Shown here: positions 34,852 through 43,582 of the stretch, piece by piece | How positions within the stretch are numbered: position 1 is the stretch's first letter | How the letters are laid out: every line of letters starts with the position of its first letter | Source of the DNA: Pseudomonas aylmerensis | GTDB taxonomy: Bacteria; Pseudomonadota; Gammaproteobacteria; Pseudomonadales; Pseudomonadaceae | Direction: 5' to 3' | Assembly (NCBI RefSeq): GCF_001702265.1 | Contig: NZ_MAUE01000026.1 | Coordinates: 62,001 to 126,000 of the forward strand | Length of the DNA stretch: 64,000 nucleotides | The notes under the pieces: model-generated | What the model was told of the DNA's origin: nothing | The model's input: only the letters and a program-made list of their open reading frames with translations | The model's database searches: none | Made by a program: the position numbers and the translations under genes

Positions 34852-35544
34852 TCAGGCGACGGAATACCCGCCATCGACCGGCAGCGTAGTCCCGGTGACG
34901 TAGCGCGCGTTGTCGGAGACCAGGAACGCAATCACATTCGCCACGTCTTCAGGTGCCCCCCAGCTTTTCATCGGGATGCGGGCCATGATTCCGGCCGAAC
35001 GGGCCGGGTCTTCGAACGCTCGTCGCGACAGATTGGTAAGGATCCAGCCGGGCGCCACCGCATTCGCGCGCACGCCGTCAGTCGCCCAGGCCACCGCCAT
35101 GCAGCGGGTCAGCTCGGAGATCGCGGCTTTGCTCGAGGCGTAGGCGGGGGTTTTCGCCGAACCAAAAATCCCCCACATCGAGGCGAAATTCACCACCGCA
35201 CCGCGTGCGGCTTTCAAGCCGGGCAGGGCGGCATTGGTGATGCGCAGGACGGCGTTGAGGTTGACGTCCATGACCCGACCGAAGCCTTCCAGCTCCCACT
35301 CGCGGTTATGGTCGATGATCCCGGCGGCATTGACGATGGCATCCACGCGTTCGAACGGGGCGAAGAAACGGTTCACCGCGTCGTCGTCGGTCACGTCCAG
35401 TTCCTGATAGTGGATGCCGGGAATGTGTTGCTCGGGTTCGCCCAGCCCGACGGTGAATACTTCATAGCCATCCGCGTGCAGGCGTTGCGCGGTAGCCAGG
35501 CCGATGCCCGAACCACCGCCGGTGACGATTGCTGTCTTTTTCAT
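34852..35544 (-). CDS. Short-chain dehydrogenase/reductase (cluster 2)
   Basis: A 230-residue SDR: TGGGSGIG at 8-15, NAAG at 72-75, S122 and catalytic Y135/K139 in YASSK, ending with TGTTLPVDGGYSVA. ATG 35544 has AAGGA. It is the last gene of the GMC, AroE-like, SDR operon (start 37991). It probably performs one NAD(P)-linked oxidation or reduction in the cluster 2 pathway. Substrate unknown. Confidence 0.9.
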   Translation of the reverse strand: MKKTAIVTGGGSGIGLATAQRLHADGYEVFTVGLGEPEQHIPGIHYQELDVTDDDAVNRFFAPFERVDAIVNAAGIIDHNREWELEGFGRVMDVNLNAVLRITNAALPGLKAARGAVVNFASMWGIFGSAKTPAYASSKAAISELTRCMAVAWATDGVRANAVAPGWILTNLSRRAFEDPARSAGIMARIPMKSWGAPEDVANVIAFLVSDNARYVTGTTLPVDGGYSVA

Positions 35545-35574
35545 GGTCTTTCCTTGGGGAGTAAAAACGGGCGC

Positions 35575-36375
35575 TCAAACGCCCGCTTGGGAAAACAGAA
35601 ACTCGGCGAGCAGGTCCACCTGGCCGGTGATCATGTGCGCACCTTTATGGATGATGCAGCCACGCTCGGCCGCTGCGGTGAGCAGGGGCGTGATGTCTGG
35701 GTTCATCACCACCTCACCGACAATCGTGCCGGCGGCGAGGGTCTCGACGGGCAGCGGCAGCGGATCTCGAGCATTCAGGCCCAAGGCGGTGCCATTGATC
35801 ACCACGTCAAAGCCGCTGGCATCCGCAGGGCCGGCATTGACCCTTTTGCCGGGGAACATCAGGCGCAATTCCAGTGCCAGCGCCTCGGCTTTGGCCGGTG
35901 TGCGATTGCTGATCACCAGTTCCTGGATATCTTCGGCCAGCAACGCGTGGGCGATGCCGGTGGCCGCGCCGCCGGCGCCCAACAGCAGCACGCGTTTGCG
36001 GCCCAGGTCATGGCCCTGTTTTTTCAGGCCGGCGACGAAGCCGTCGCCATCGAACATACGCCCGGTGAAGCGTCCGTCCGCCAGGCGCTTGGCGACGTTG
36101 CACACTTTCAGCAGCAGGGCAGTGCCTTTGAGTTCATCGCACAAGGTTGCCACCTCCAGCTTGTGCGGCACGGTGACGATCACCCCCGCGAGGTTTTCAA
36201 TGCCGCGCAAACCTTGCCAGGCAGTGGCCAGGTTCGCCGGCGAGACTTCCCATGGCACCAGCACGCCGTCGTAGCCAAGGCGTTCCAGCAACGGGTTGAA
36301 GAATTCGGGTGTCCGCAGGTGTTTGGCGGGGTAGGTCAAGTGCACGACGACGCGCGTTTTACCGCTGATAGGCAT
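35575..36375 (-). CDS. Shikimate dehydrogenase-like (AroE-fold) oxidoreductase
   Basis: A 266-residue AroE-fold protein. The catalytic lysine motif TVPHK is present, the NAD(P) loop is LLLGAGGAATGIAHAL, and SNRTPAKAEAL follows the second strand, suggesting NADP. The N-terminal shikimate-binding SxS element is not present (region HLTYPAKHLRTP), and the usual NTDG motif reads MFDGDG, keeping only the Asp. Genuine shikimate reduction is therefore unlikely; it may reduce or oxidise another polyhydroxy acid or ketone. Second gene of the GMC operon. Confidence 0.85.
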   Translation of the reverse strand: MPISGKTRVVVHLTYPAKHLRTPEFFNPLLERLGYDGVLVPWEVSPANLATAWQGLRGIENLAGVIVTVPHKLEVATLCDELKGTALLLKVCNVAKRLADGRFTGRMFDGDGFVAGLKKQGHDLGRKRVLLLGAGGAATGIAHALLAEDIQELVISNRTPAKAEALALELRLMFPGKRVNAGPADASGFDVVINGTALGLNARDPLPLPVETLAAGTIVGEVVMNPDITPLLTAAAERGCIIHKGAHMITGQVDLLAEFLFSQAGV

Positions 36376-36392
36376 GGCTGGATTCCTGTGTT

Positions 36393-37991
36393 CTAGACGT
36401 GGGCCGCAGGCAATGCGCTGCGCCCCAGGATCAGGTCGGCGGCTTTTTCGCCGATCATGATGGACGGTGCATTGGTATTGCCGGAGATCAGGTTAGGCAT
36501 GATCGAGGCGTCCACTACCCGCAGGTTGCGCAGGCCGTGTACGCGCAATTCCGGGTCGACCACGGCCATGGCGTCAGTGCCCATCTTGCAGGTGCCGACC
36601 GGGTGGTAGACGGTTTTCGCGCGCTGGTTGATGTAGCTCAGCAGGTCCTCATCGCTGCGCACACTCAAGCCGGGGAATACCTCTTCGTCGGTGTAGGCGC
36701 GCATCGCCGGTTGCGCGAGGATTTCCCGCGACAGGTTCAGCCCCTTGATGGCGACACGGCGGTCCTCCGGGTGTGCAAAGTAGCGGGGGTCGATCAGTGG
36801 TGGGGTGTCGGCGTGCTTGTCGGCGAGGCGGATTTCGCCTCGGCTCATCGGTCGCAAGACGCAGGTATTGATGGTCGCGCCGGGTTTCTTGATCGCCTCC
36901 TGGTCGAGGTCGAAAAACACGATGGGCACAAAATGCATCTGCGCGTTCGGCCGTTCCTGCGGGTTGTCGGTGTTGATGAATGCACAGGCTTCAGTCACGT
37001 TCGAACTCACCGGCCCACTGCCGAACATCAGGTACTGCAGGCCGTTTTTCACGGTGTTGAAAGCGTTGTCCTGGCCGTAGTAGCCGTATTTGCCATGGCA
37101 ATAGGCGATGCTGCCGACTTCGGCATGGTCCTGCAGGTTCTGGCCGACGCCGGGCAACGTGTGCTGCACGGCAATACCATGACGCTCAAGCTCGGCGGCC
37201 GGGCCGATACCGGACAGCATCAGCAGCTTGGGCGACTGGATCGCGCCCGCGCTGAGCACCACTTCCTTGCTGCAGCGAGCCTGCACAAGCTGGCCCTTGT
37301 GACGGTACTCGACACCGACCGCTTGATTGCCTTCGAGCACCACACGCTGCACGGTGGCGTCGGTGATGACTGTCAGGCGCTCGGATTTTTCGGCGGTGCG
37401 CAGGTACGCCACGGCGGCACTGCAACGGCGATTGTTGCGTGCGGTGATCTGGTTGAAGCCGACGCCATTCTGGCGTTCACCGTTGAAGTCGGCGGTAAAC
37501 GGGATGCCCGCCTGCTGCGCGGCACGCACGAAGCCGCGTGACAATTCACACACCTGCTTGAGGTCCGAAACCCCTAGCGGACCGCCTGTGGCATGAAAGC
37601 CGTTATCGAAGCGCTCATTGTCTTCAGCGCGCTTGAAGTAGGGCAGCACTTCGCGAAACGACCAGCCATTGCAGCCAGTGGCAGCCCAGTCGTCGTAGTC
37701 CTCGTGCTGGCCGCGAATGTAGATCAACGCATTCACCGAACTGCCGCCGCCCAGTACGCGGCCTTGGGGAAGAATGCGTTTGCGTCCGTCCATGGACGTC
37801 TGCGCCTGTGTCTCATGGCGAGACAGCAGGGGGCTGGAGAGCAATCGGGTAAAACCGGCAGGAATATGAATCAGCGGATGGGTGTCCCGGGGGCCCGCTT
37901 CAATCAGCAGGACCGAGGCCCCGGCCTCGATCAAACGACCCGTCAGCGCACAACCCGCAGACCCGCCGCCAATGACAATGTAATCGTGCAT
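36393..37991 (-). CDS. GMC-family FAD-dependent oxidoreductase
   Basis: A 532-residue glucose-methanol-choline oxidoreductase. FAD-binding GGGSAGCALTGRL starts at residue ~8; GRVLGGGSSVNALIYIRG is GMC signature 1 and GAIQSPKLLMLSGIGP signature 2. The catalytic His is in YHPVGTCKMG and the C-terminal motif is NTNAPSIMIGEKAAD. No signal peptide is seen. ATG 37991 has GGAG at the right distance; the in-frame ATG at 38024 would start close to the operator. It probably oxidises a primary or secondary alcohol and passes electrons to a quinone or cytochrome (inference). Confidence 0.9.
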   Translation of the reverse strand: MHDYIVIGGGSAGCALTGRLIEAGASVLLIEAGPRDTHPLIHIPAGFTRLLSSPLLSRHETQAQTSMDGRKRILPQGRVLGGGSSVNALIYIRGQHEDYDDWAATGCNGWSFREVLPYFKRAEDNERFDNGFHATGGPLGVSDLKQVCELSRGFVRAAQQAGIPFTADFNGERQNGVGFNQITARNNRRCSAAVAYLRTAEKSERLTVITDATVQRVVLEGNQAVGVEYRHKGQLVQARCSKEVVLSAGAIQSPKLLMLSGIGPAAELERHGIAVQHTLPGVGQNLQDHAEVGSIAYCHGKYGYYGQDNAFNTVKNGLQYLMFGSGPVSSNVTEACAFINTDNPQERPNAQMHFVPIVFFDLDQEAIKKPGATINTCVLRPMSRGEIRLADKHADTPPLIDPRYFAHPEDRRVAIKGLNLSREILAQPAMRAYTDEEVFPGLSVRSDEDLLSYINQRAKTVYHPVGTCKMGTDAMAVVDPELRVHGLRNLRVVDASIMPNLISGNTNAPSIMIGEKAADLILGRSALPAAHV

Positions 37992-38026
37992 GTCGTCTCC
38001 GAATAACGTTGTTCTTGTTTTCATGC

Positions 38027-38057
38027 ATCATATATCTTCGATCCCCCCAAGCGTCAA
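38027..38057 (-). promoter_or_regulatory. Promoter plus GntR-type operator of the GMC-AroE-SDR operon
   Basis: On the minus strand TTGACG (38057-38052), a 17-bp spacer and TATATG (38034-38029) form a promoter. The -10 lies within AAGATATATGAT (38038-38027), a 10/12 match to the palindrome ATGATATATCAT seen at 34801 and 38117. The GMC start at 37991 is 36 bp downstream. Confidence 0.65.
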
Positions 38058-38096
38058 TCCCTGTCTTTCACGGCGGTTTTTCATTCGAAAAAGCGG

Positions 38097-38128
38097 TTGG
38101 CAGTAAAAAATTAAATATGATATATCAT
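38097..38128 (+). promoter_or_regulatory. Promoter plus GntR-type operator of the gldA2-to-ABC operon
   Basis: ATGATATATCAT (38117-38128) is a perfect 12-bp palindrome identical to the one at 34801. TTGGCA (38097-38102) with an 18-bp spacer and TATATC (38121-38126) is a plausible promoter whose -10 is inside the palindrome. It shares the divergent region with the site at 38027. Confidence 0.65.
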
Positions 38129-38201
38129 CGATCCGTCGACGGTATTGCTCCTCGACCACGTCCTCAAAGCAATAACAAAAAGCCTCCTTGATGGGGCCAG
38201 G

Positions 38202-39359
38202 ATGAACATTGAGATGACCCAGATATTTGCCGCACCTGGTCGTTATATCCAGGGCTACAAAGAACTCGACCGCCTGGCACTGCACGTCGCCTGGTTCGGT
38301 CGCCGCCTCATGGTGATCACCACCCAGGGCCGCCTGGACAGCCTGAAGCCAACCCTGGAAAGCAGCTTCGCCAGCACCCGCACCGCGCTTCACTACGGGA
38401 TTTTTTCCGGCGAAGTGACCCGCCAGGAAATCCAGCGCTTGGCGGTGTTGATGCAGGGGCTTGAGTGCGACGGTGTGATCGGTATCGGCGGTGGCAAAGT
38501 GCTCGATGCTGCCAAGGCGCTCGCCAATCAGGCGCGGGTGCCGTTGTGCATCGTGCCGACGGTGGTTTCCAACGACGCGCCCACCAGTTCGCTGTCGGTG
38601 CTGTACACCGAAGCCGGCGCGTTTGACGACGTGCTGTTTTTCCAGCGCAGCCCGGATGTGGTGGTGGTTGACACCTGGATCATCGCCCAGGCCCCGGTGC
38701 GCCTGCTGGTAGCCGGCATGGGCGATGCGCTGTCGACGTATTTCGAAGCCCGCACCTGTGTTGAAGGCTACCGCGACAACTTTCTCGGCAATGCCGGCGG
38801 CGGCATGAAGGAGGGCGGCGGCGGGGCCAAGGCCACGCTGACCTCGATGGCGATTGCCGAGCTGTGCTACCGCGTCCTGCTTGAAGACGGCGTGCAAGCC
38901 AAGCGCGCCGCCGAGCAGCGCTGCGTGACCAAGGCCTTCAACCGCGTGGTGGAAGCCAACGCCTTGATGAGCGGCATCGGCTTTGAAAGCAATGGCGTCG
39001 CCACCGCCCACGCGGTGTATTGCGGTTTCAGTGAGTTGGGCCTGCGCGCCACGATGTACCACGGTGAGTACGTGGCGTTCGGCACGCTGGTGATGCTGGT
39101 ACTGGAAGGCAAAACCAGCGGTGAACTGGATGCCGTGTTGCGCTTTTGCCTGAGCATTGGTTTGCCGGTGACCTTCGGCGACCTCGGCCTGGCCGATATC
39201 ACCGCGCAGGAACTCGATGCTGTGGCCCGCACCGCGGCCGACCCGAACCAGACCAGCAACGTCGAGCCCTTCGCCGTGACTGTCGATGAGATGAGAGCTG
39301 CGCTGATTGCCGCCAGCGATCTGGGCGAGTTGTACAAATATGGCGGCGCGCTGCGATAA
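38202..39359 (+). CDS. GldA-like metal-dependent alcohol dehydrogenase (second copy)
   Basis: A 385-residue glycerol-dehydrogenase-like protein, about 20 residues longer than the one at 33630. NAD motif IGGGKVLDAAKALA; metal ligands Asp in GMGDALSTYFEAR and His in TAHAVYCG and YHGEYVAFG. The glycine-rich stretch GGGMKEGGGGAK is also seen in shorter form in E. coli GldA as I recall it. ATG 38202 is chosen (GGGG 5 bp upstream); ATG 38214 or 38145 are possible. It heads the plus-strand operon of cluster 2 behind a GntR-type operator. Confidence 0.88.
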   Translation: MNIEMTQIFAAPGRYIQGYKELDRLALHVAWFGRRLMVITTQGRLDSLKPTLESSFASTRTALHYGIFSGEVTRQEIQRLAVLMQGLECDGVIGIGGGKVLDAAKALANQARVPLCIVPTVVSNDAPTSSLSVLYTEAGAFDDVLFFQRSPDVVVVDTWIIAQAPVRLLVAGMGDALSTYFEARTCVEGYRDNFLGNAGGGMKEGGGGAKATLTSMAIAELCYRVLLEDGVQAKRAAEQRCVTKAFNRVVEANALMSGIGFESNGVATAHAVYCGFSELGLRATMYHGEYVAFGTLVMLVLEGKTSGELDAVLRFCLSIGLPVTFGDLGLADITAQELDAVARTAADPNQTSNVEPFAVTVDEMRAALIAASDLGELYKYGGALR

Positions 39360-39402
39360 GGCCGGGCCGGTCACACATTCCAATAAGAACAAAGGTGAAC
39401 TG

Positions 39403-40575
39403 ATGAACGCATTTCAGGCAAGTCTGCCTCTCACCCTGGACTTCGAGGTCGGCGCGATCCGGCGCATGGGCGACAAAGTCGCGCCGTTCGGCACCAAGGT
39501 GTTCCTGATGGTCGACCCGTTTCTCGAAGGCAGCGAGTGGGTCGCGCAGGTTACTGCCAGCTTTATCGAGCGCGGTATCGAATATCTCGAGTTCTACGAC
39601 ATCGTGCCCAACCCCCGTCACACCACGATTGATCGCGCGGTCGATCAAGTGCTTCGCGCAGGCTGCGACGTGGTCGTGGCCATGGGTGGCGGCAGTGCGA
39701 TCGATTCGGCCAAGGCCGTGGCGTTCGTCGCCGTGCACGGTGGCAATTGCTGGGATTACACCGAGCGCCTCGGCGAAGAGGTACGCCGCCCGCAACGCCG
39801 TGGCCTGCCGCTGCTGGTGGTGCCGACCACCTCCGGTACTGGCACCGAAGCCACGCCTTTTGCGGTGATCAACAACCCCGAGCTGGGCCTCAAGTGCGCC
39901 ATCGTCAACCCGTTCATCTACCCTGACGTCGCGTTGATCGACCCGCAGATCCTGGTGTCGAAACCGCCCAAACTCACCGCACTGACGGCGGTCGATACCT
40001 TCTGCCATGCGCTCGAAGCCTATATCAGCATCCATTGCACACCCTGGGTGGAAATGGTGGCCTTGCAAGCCATCCGCCTGTTTGCGGCGAATGCCCAGCG
40101 CTGCGTGGAGCACGGCACTGACCTGGAGGCACGCGCCAACATGGCATTTGCCTCGACCCTTGGCGGCATGGCTATCGCCGGTGCCGGGGTGACCGTGTCC
40201 CATGCCTTGGGCCAGCCCTTGGGCGCAATGACCGACGCGCCCCATGGCGGCACGGTGGCGGCGAGCACCCCGCATGTCATCCGCTGGACCTTGCCGGTCG
40301 CCGCCGAAAAGTTTGCCACCGTGGCCGGGATCCTGTGCCCGGAAACCCTGGGCTTGTCGGTCAACGAGCGCGCCGAGCGCCTGCCCGTAATCCTCGAACA
40401 GCTCTTCACCACCCTGGGGGTCACCGACACGTTTTGCAGCTACGGTTTGCGCCCTGAGCAAGTCGATGAATTTGCCCACACCGTCTGGACCAGTTTCAAC
40501 CAGGACCTGGCCTGCCACCCTAAGCCGATCAACAACCAGGAGGAGGTCGCCGCCATCGTGAGGATGTGCTTCTAA
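39403..40575 (+). CDS. Iron-containing alcohol dehydrogenase
   Basis: A 390-residue group III Fe-ADH. NAD loop MGGGSAIDSAKAVA; metal-binding VDTFCHALEAYIS and SHALGQPLGAMTDAPHGG supply the Asp and three His. It resembles lactaldehyde reductase, KdnB and butanol dehydrogenase relatives. The frame is open from 39307, inside the previous gene, but ATG 39403 is the sensible start, 43 bp after its stop. It follows the second gldA-like gene, giving three Fe-ADH-superfamily enzymes in the cluster. Confidence 0.9.
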   Translation: MNAFQASLPLTLDFEVGAIRRMGDKVAPFGTKVFLMVDPFLEGSEWVAQVTASFIERGIEYLEFYDIVPNPRHTTIDRAVDQVLRAGCDVVVAMGGGSAIDSAKAVAFVAVHGGNCWDYTERLGEEVRRPQRRGLPLLVVPTTSGTGTEATPFAVINNPELGLKCAIVNPFIYPDVALIDPQILVSKPPKLTALTAVDTFCHALEAYISIHCTPWVEMVALQAIRLFAANAQRCVEHGTDLEARANMAFASTLGGMAIAGAGVTVSHALGQPLGAMTDAPHGGTVAASTPHVIRWTLPVAAEKFATVAGILCPETLGLSVNERAERLPVILEQLFTTLGVTDTFCSYGLRPEQVDEFAHTVWTSFNQDLACHPKPINNQEEVAAIVRMCF

Positions 40576-40699
40576 CCGACTTTTCAGTCACACCGCGTTA
40601 ACGCTGTTGCTTCACCGACCCGTCAGTTGGGTTGGCGGGATTCTGCATGCTCGAAAAACACTAAAACCAACAATAAAAACAGTTTCGGGAACACTGACA

Positions 40700-41977
40700 A
40701 TGACCAATAAAACCATCGTTGCCGCAGGACTTCTAAGTGCGTGTGTAGGCCCTGGCGTGTTTGCCGCCAGTTATTCGCCGGACAACTTTCTGCTTGGCGA
40801 CTGGAACGGTGAACGCACGCGCCTGCATGAGCAGGGAGTGGACTTCCAGCTGACGTACGTCAACGAGCTGGCCTACAACACCCAGGGCGGCGACACGCAC
40901 AAAGGCACCTACAGCGATCAGTTGATGATCGACAGCAACTTCGACCTGCAAAAGCTGCTCGGTTGGCAGGGGGCGAGTTTTCGCATGACCTTCAGCAACC
41001 GCAATGGCGAAAGCCTGACGGCAGAGGCGGGCACTCATACCTTGCTGGCCGCCCAGGAAATCTACGGCTACGGCAGCGTCACGCGGCTGGTGCAGTTCTA
41101 TTACCAGCAGCAACTGCTCGACGACCGACTGGTGGTCAAGCTCGGCCGCTTGCCCATGAGCGGCGATGTGTTCCCGTTTTCCTGCAAGTTCCAGAACCTG
41201 ACGTTCTGCGGCACGGTACCGGGCTACATCACCCCCAACTGGTTTACCTGGCCGGTCAGCCAGTGGGGCGCGGCGGTGGCGGGCAAGTTGATCGATGAGC
41301 TGACCGTCAACGCCTCGCTGTATCAGGTCAATCCGCGCTTTACCGAGAACGGCCAGGGCCTGAATTTCGGCAGCCCCTCGGGCACTACCGGCTACCTCGC
41401 CGTGGGCGAACTGGCCTGGACGCCGAGGCTCAACGGCCTGCCTGGCACGTACCGCGTGGGCGTCTGGCGCAACGCCGGTGATTTCAACGACGTGTACCGC
41501 GATCTCGATGGCCAGCCGATCGGCCTGACCGGCAAAGCCCCCGACCAGCACGATTCAGCCCGCGGCTTCTACGCCATGGTCGACCAACGCGTGTACCAGG
41601 ACCCGGACAACAGTGCCCGCGGCCTCAATCTGTTTGCCAACTTCATTCAGTCGGACCGCGACGTGTCCTACGTGGAAAACGTCTGGCATGCCGGTGCCTT
41701 TATCAGCGGTCCGTTTGCCGCACGTCCGCAGGATGAAATCGGCCTGGCGCTGGGCCGCCTGGAAGTGAATGAAAAATCCGCCAGGCGCATCCGCCAGACC
41801 AGTGGCTACACCGTGGCGGCACCGCACACCGAATACCCGATGGAGCTGTACTACGGCGTCAGCGTGACCCCGGCCCTGACACTGCGGCCCAACGTGCAAT
41901 ACGTGGTCAACCCCGGCGGATTGAGCGGGGACAAGAGCGTGGTGGTGTTCGGCCTGAAAACCGAAGTCAGCTTCTAA
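40700..41977 (+). CDS. OprB-family carbohydrate porin
   Basis: A 425-residue outer-membrane porin. The signal peptide MTNKTIVAAGLLSACVGPGV ends near FAA; the mature start NFLLGDWNGERTRLHEQGVD is typical of OprB. Amphipathic beta strands continue to a C-terminal Phe (EVSF). The frame extends back to 40607, but ATG 40700 gives the signal peptide. It would let a sugar-like substrate cross the outer membrane for the ABC importer encoded downstream, supporting a carbohydrate or polyol as the cluster 2 substrate. Confidence 0.9.
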   Translation: MTNKTIVAAGLLSACVGPGVFAASYSPDNFLLGDWNGERTRLHEQGVDFQLTYVNELAYNTQGGDTHKGTYSDQLMIDSNFDLQKLLGWQGASFRMTFSNRNGESLTAEAGTHTLLAAQEIYGYGSVTRLVQFYYQQQLLDDRLVVKLGRLPMSGDVFPFSCKFQNLTFCGTVPGYITPNWFTWPVSQWGAAVAGKLIDELTVNASLYQVNPRFTENGQGLNFGSPSGTTGYLAVGELAWTPRLNGLPGTYRVGVWRNAGDFNDVYRDLDGQPIGLTGKAPDQHDSARGFYAMVDQRVYQDPDNSARGLNLFANFIQSDRDVSYVENVWHAGAFISGPFAARPQDEIGLALGRLEVNEKSARRIRQTSGYTVAAPHTEYPMELYYGVSVTPALTLRPNVQYVVNPGGLSGDKSVVVFGLKTEVSF

Positions 41978-42007
41978 CCCCTTGAACCAGACAGGAGATA
42001 CAACAGC

Positions 42008-43513
42008 ATGAATACACTCGTGGATATCGCTGCGGTCCAGCAGCGTGTCGCCGCCCTGGACCTGCCAGGCCAGGCCTTCATCAATGGCCGCTTTGTCGAT
42101 GCACTGAGCGGCGAGACCTTCGCCAATATCTCTCCGCGCAACGGCCAGGTGCTCAATCACGTCGCGTCCTGCCAGGCCGAAGACGTCGACGTTGCCGTCC
42201 AGGTGGCGCGCCAGGCGTTCGACAGTGGCGTGTGGTCGCAGCGTCCGCCCAAGGAGCGCAAGAAAGTCATGCTGCGCTTCGCCGCGCTGTTCGAGCAGCA
42301 CATGACTGAGCTGGCCCTGCTCGAAACCCTGGACATGGGCAAGCCGGTCGCGGAAAGCAGTGGTTTTGACGTGCACGCGGTACTCGAATGCCTGCAGTGG
42401 TACGCCGAATGCTGTGACAAGGTCTACGACGAAATCGCGCCCTCCGGGCCGGGTGCACTGGGCATGATCACCCGCGAAGCCATCGGCGTGGTGGCGGCGG
42501 TCACGCCCTGGAACTTCCCGATGCTGATGGCCATGTGGAAGGTAGCGCCGGCCCTGGCGATGGGTAATTCGGTGATCCTCAAGCCGGCCGAGCAATCGCC
42601 CTTGACCGCGCTGCGCATCGCCGCGCTTGCGGCCGAAGCGGGCATTCCGCCAGGCGTGTTCAACGTGCTGCCGGGTTTCGGCCCTACCGCTGGCCGCGCG
42701 CTGGGCCTGCATATGGATGTGGACACGCTGGTGTTCACCGGCTCCGGCGAAGTCGGCAAATTGTTCCTGCAGTACGCGGGGCAATCGAACATGAAGCGGG
42801 TCTGGCTGGAGTGCGGCGGCAAGACCCCGAACATCATCCTCAATGACTGCCACGACCTGGAAAAAGCAGCGGCCACCGCCGCGAAATCGATGTTTTTCAA
42901 CCAGGGTGAAGTCTGCGTAGCGCCTTCGCGGCTGATCGTCGAGGCGGGTATCCGTTCCGAATTCGTCGCCGAGGTCCTGAAGGTCGCGCGCGGTATCAGC
43001 GTCGGTGACCCTCTCGATCCGGCCACGCAACTGGGCGCCATGGTCGACAAGGCGCAAATGGACCGCGTGCTCGGCTACATCCGCACCGGTGCAGAGGAGG
43101 GCGCGCAGATCATCCTCGGCGGTGAACGTGCCGGTGGCGCCCTGGCCGACGGGTTCTTCATCCCGCCGACGATCTTCGACAACGTCACCAACGACATGAC
43201 CATTGCCCGCGAAGAGATCTTCGGGCCGGTCCTGTCGGTGATCACCGCCACGGATCACCTGCACGCGGTGCACATCGCCAATGACTCGCCCTATGGCCTG
43301 GCTGCCAGCCTGTGGACCAGCAACCTCAGTCGCGCCCACTCGATGATCCGCGCCCTGCGCGCCGGCAGTGTGTGGGTCAACTGCTTCGACGGCGGCGACA
43401 TCACCATGCCGTTTGGCGGCTACAAGCAGTCGGGCAACGGTCGCGACCGTTCGCTGCATGCCTTGGACAAGTACTCCGAACTCAAGTCGGCCTGGATCGA
43501 TTTACAGGCCTGA
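42008..43513 (+). CDS. NAD(P)-dependent aldehyde dehydrogenase
   Basis: A 501-residue class I/II-type ALDH. TPWNFPMLMAMWKVAPALAM precedes the cofactor Lys region (LKPAEQSP); FTGSGEVGK is the glycine turn. The general base E268 is in LECGGKTP and the nucleophile C303 in GEVCVAP. It resembles PuuC/betaine-aldehyde-type enzymes. In this operon it probably oxidises an aldehyde made by one of the alcohol dehydrogenases or released by the transketolase (inference). An ACAGGAGA site precedes the ATG. Confidence 0.92.
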   Translation: MNTLVDIAAVQQRVAALDLPGQAFINGRFVDALSGETFANISPRNGQVLNHVASCQAEDVDVAVQVARQAFDSGVWSQRPPKERKKVMLRFAALFEQHMTELALLETLDMGKPVAESSGFDVHAVLECLQWYAECCDKVYDEIAPSGPGALGMITREAIGVVAAVTPWNFPMLMAMWKVAPALAMGNSVILKPAEQSPLTALRIAALAAEAGIPPGVFNVLPGFGPTAGRALGLHMDVDTLVFTGSGEVGKLFLQYAGQSNMKRVWLECGGKTPNIILNDCHDLEKAAATAAKSMFFNQGEVCVAPSRLIVEAGIRSEFVAEVLKVARGISVGDPLDPATQLGAMVDKAQMDRVLGYIRTGAEEGAQIILGGERAGGALADGFFIPPTIFDNVTNDMTIAREEIFGPVLSVITATDHLHAVHIANDSPYGLAASLWTSNLSRAHSMIRALRAGSVWVNCFDGGDITMPFGGYKQSGNGRDRSLHALDKYSELKSAWIDLQA

Positions 43514-43582
43514 GCCCACACCACGGCGCTGTCGAGGACGGCGCCGGCATCACCGATCCCATCAGCGCACTGGAGAACAATA

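Noticed and set aside
35575..36375. Naming the AroE-like gene aroE
   Set aside because: The shikimate-binding serines and the NTDG motif are not conserved, and the context is catabolic.
41555..43459. Minus-strand open frame of 634 codons opposite the aldehyde dehydrogenase
   Set aside because: Antisense to a gene with complete ALDH motifs; its composition is that of a codon shadow and it has no recognisable domain.
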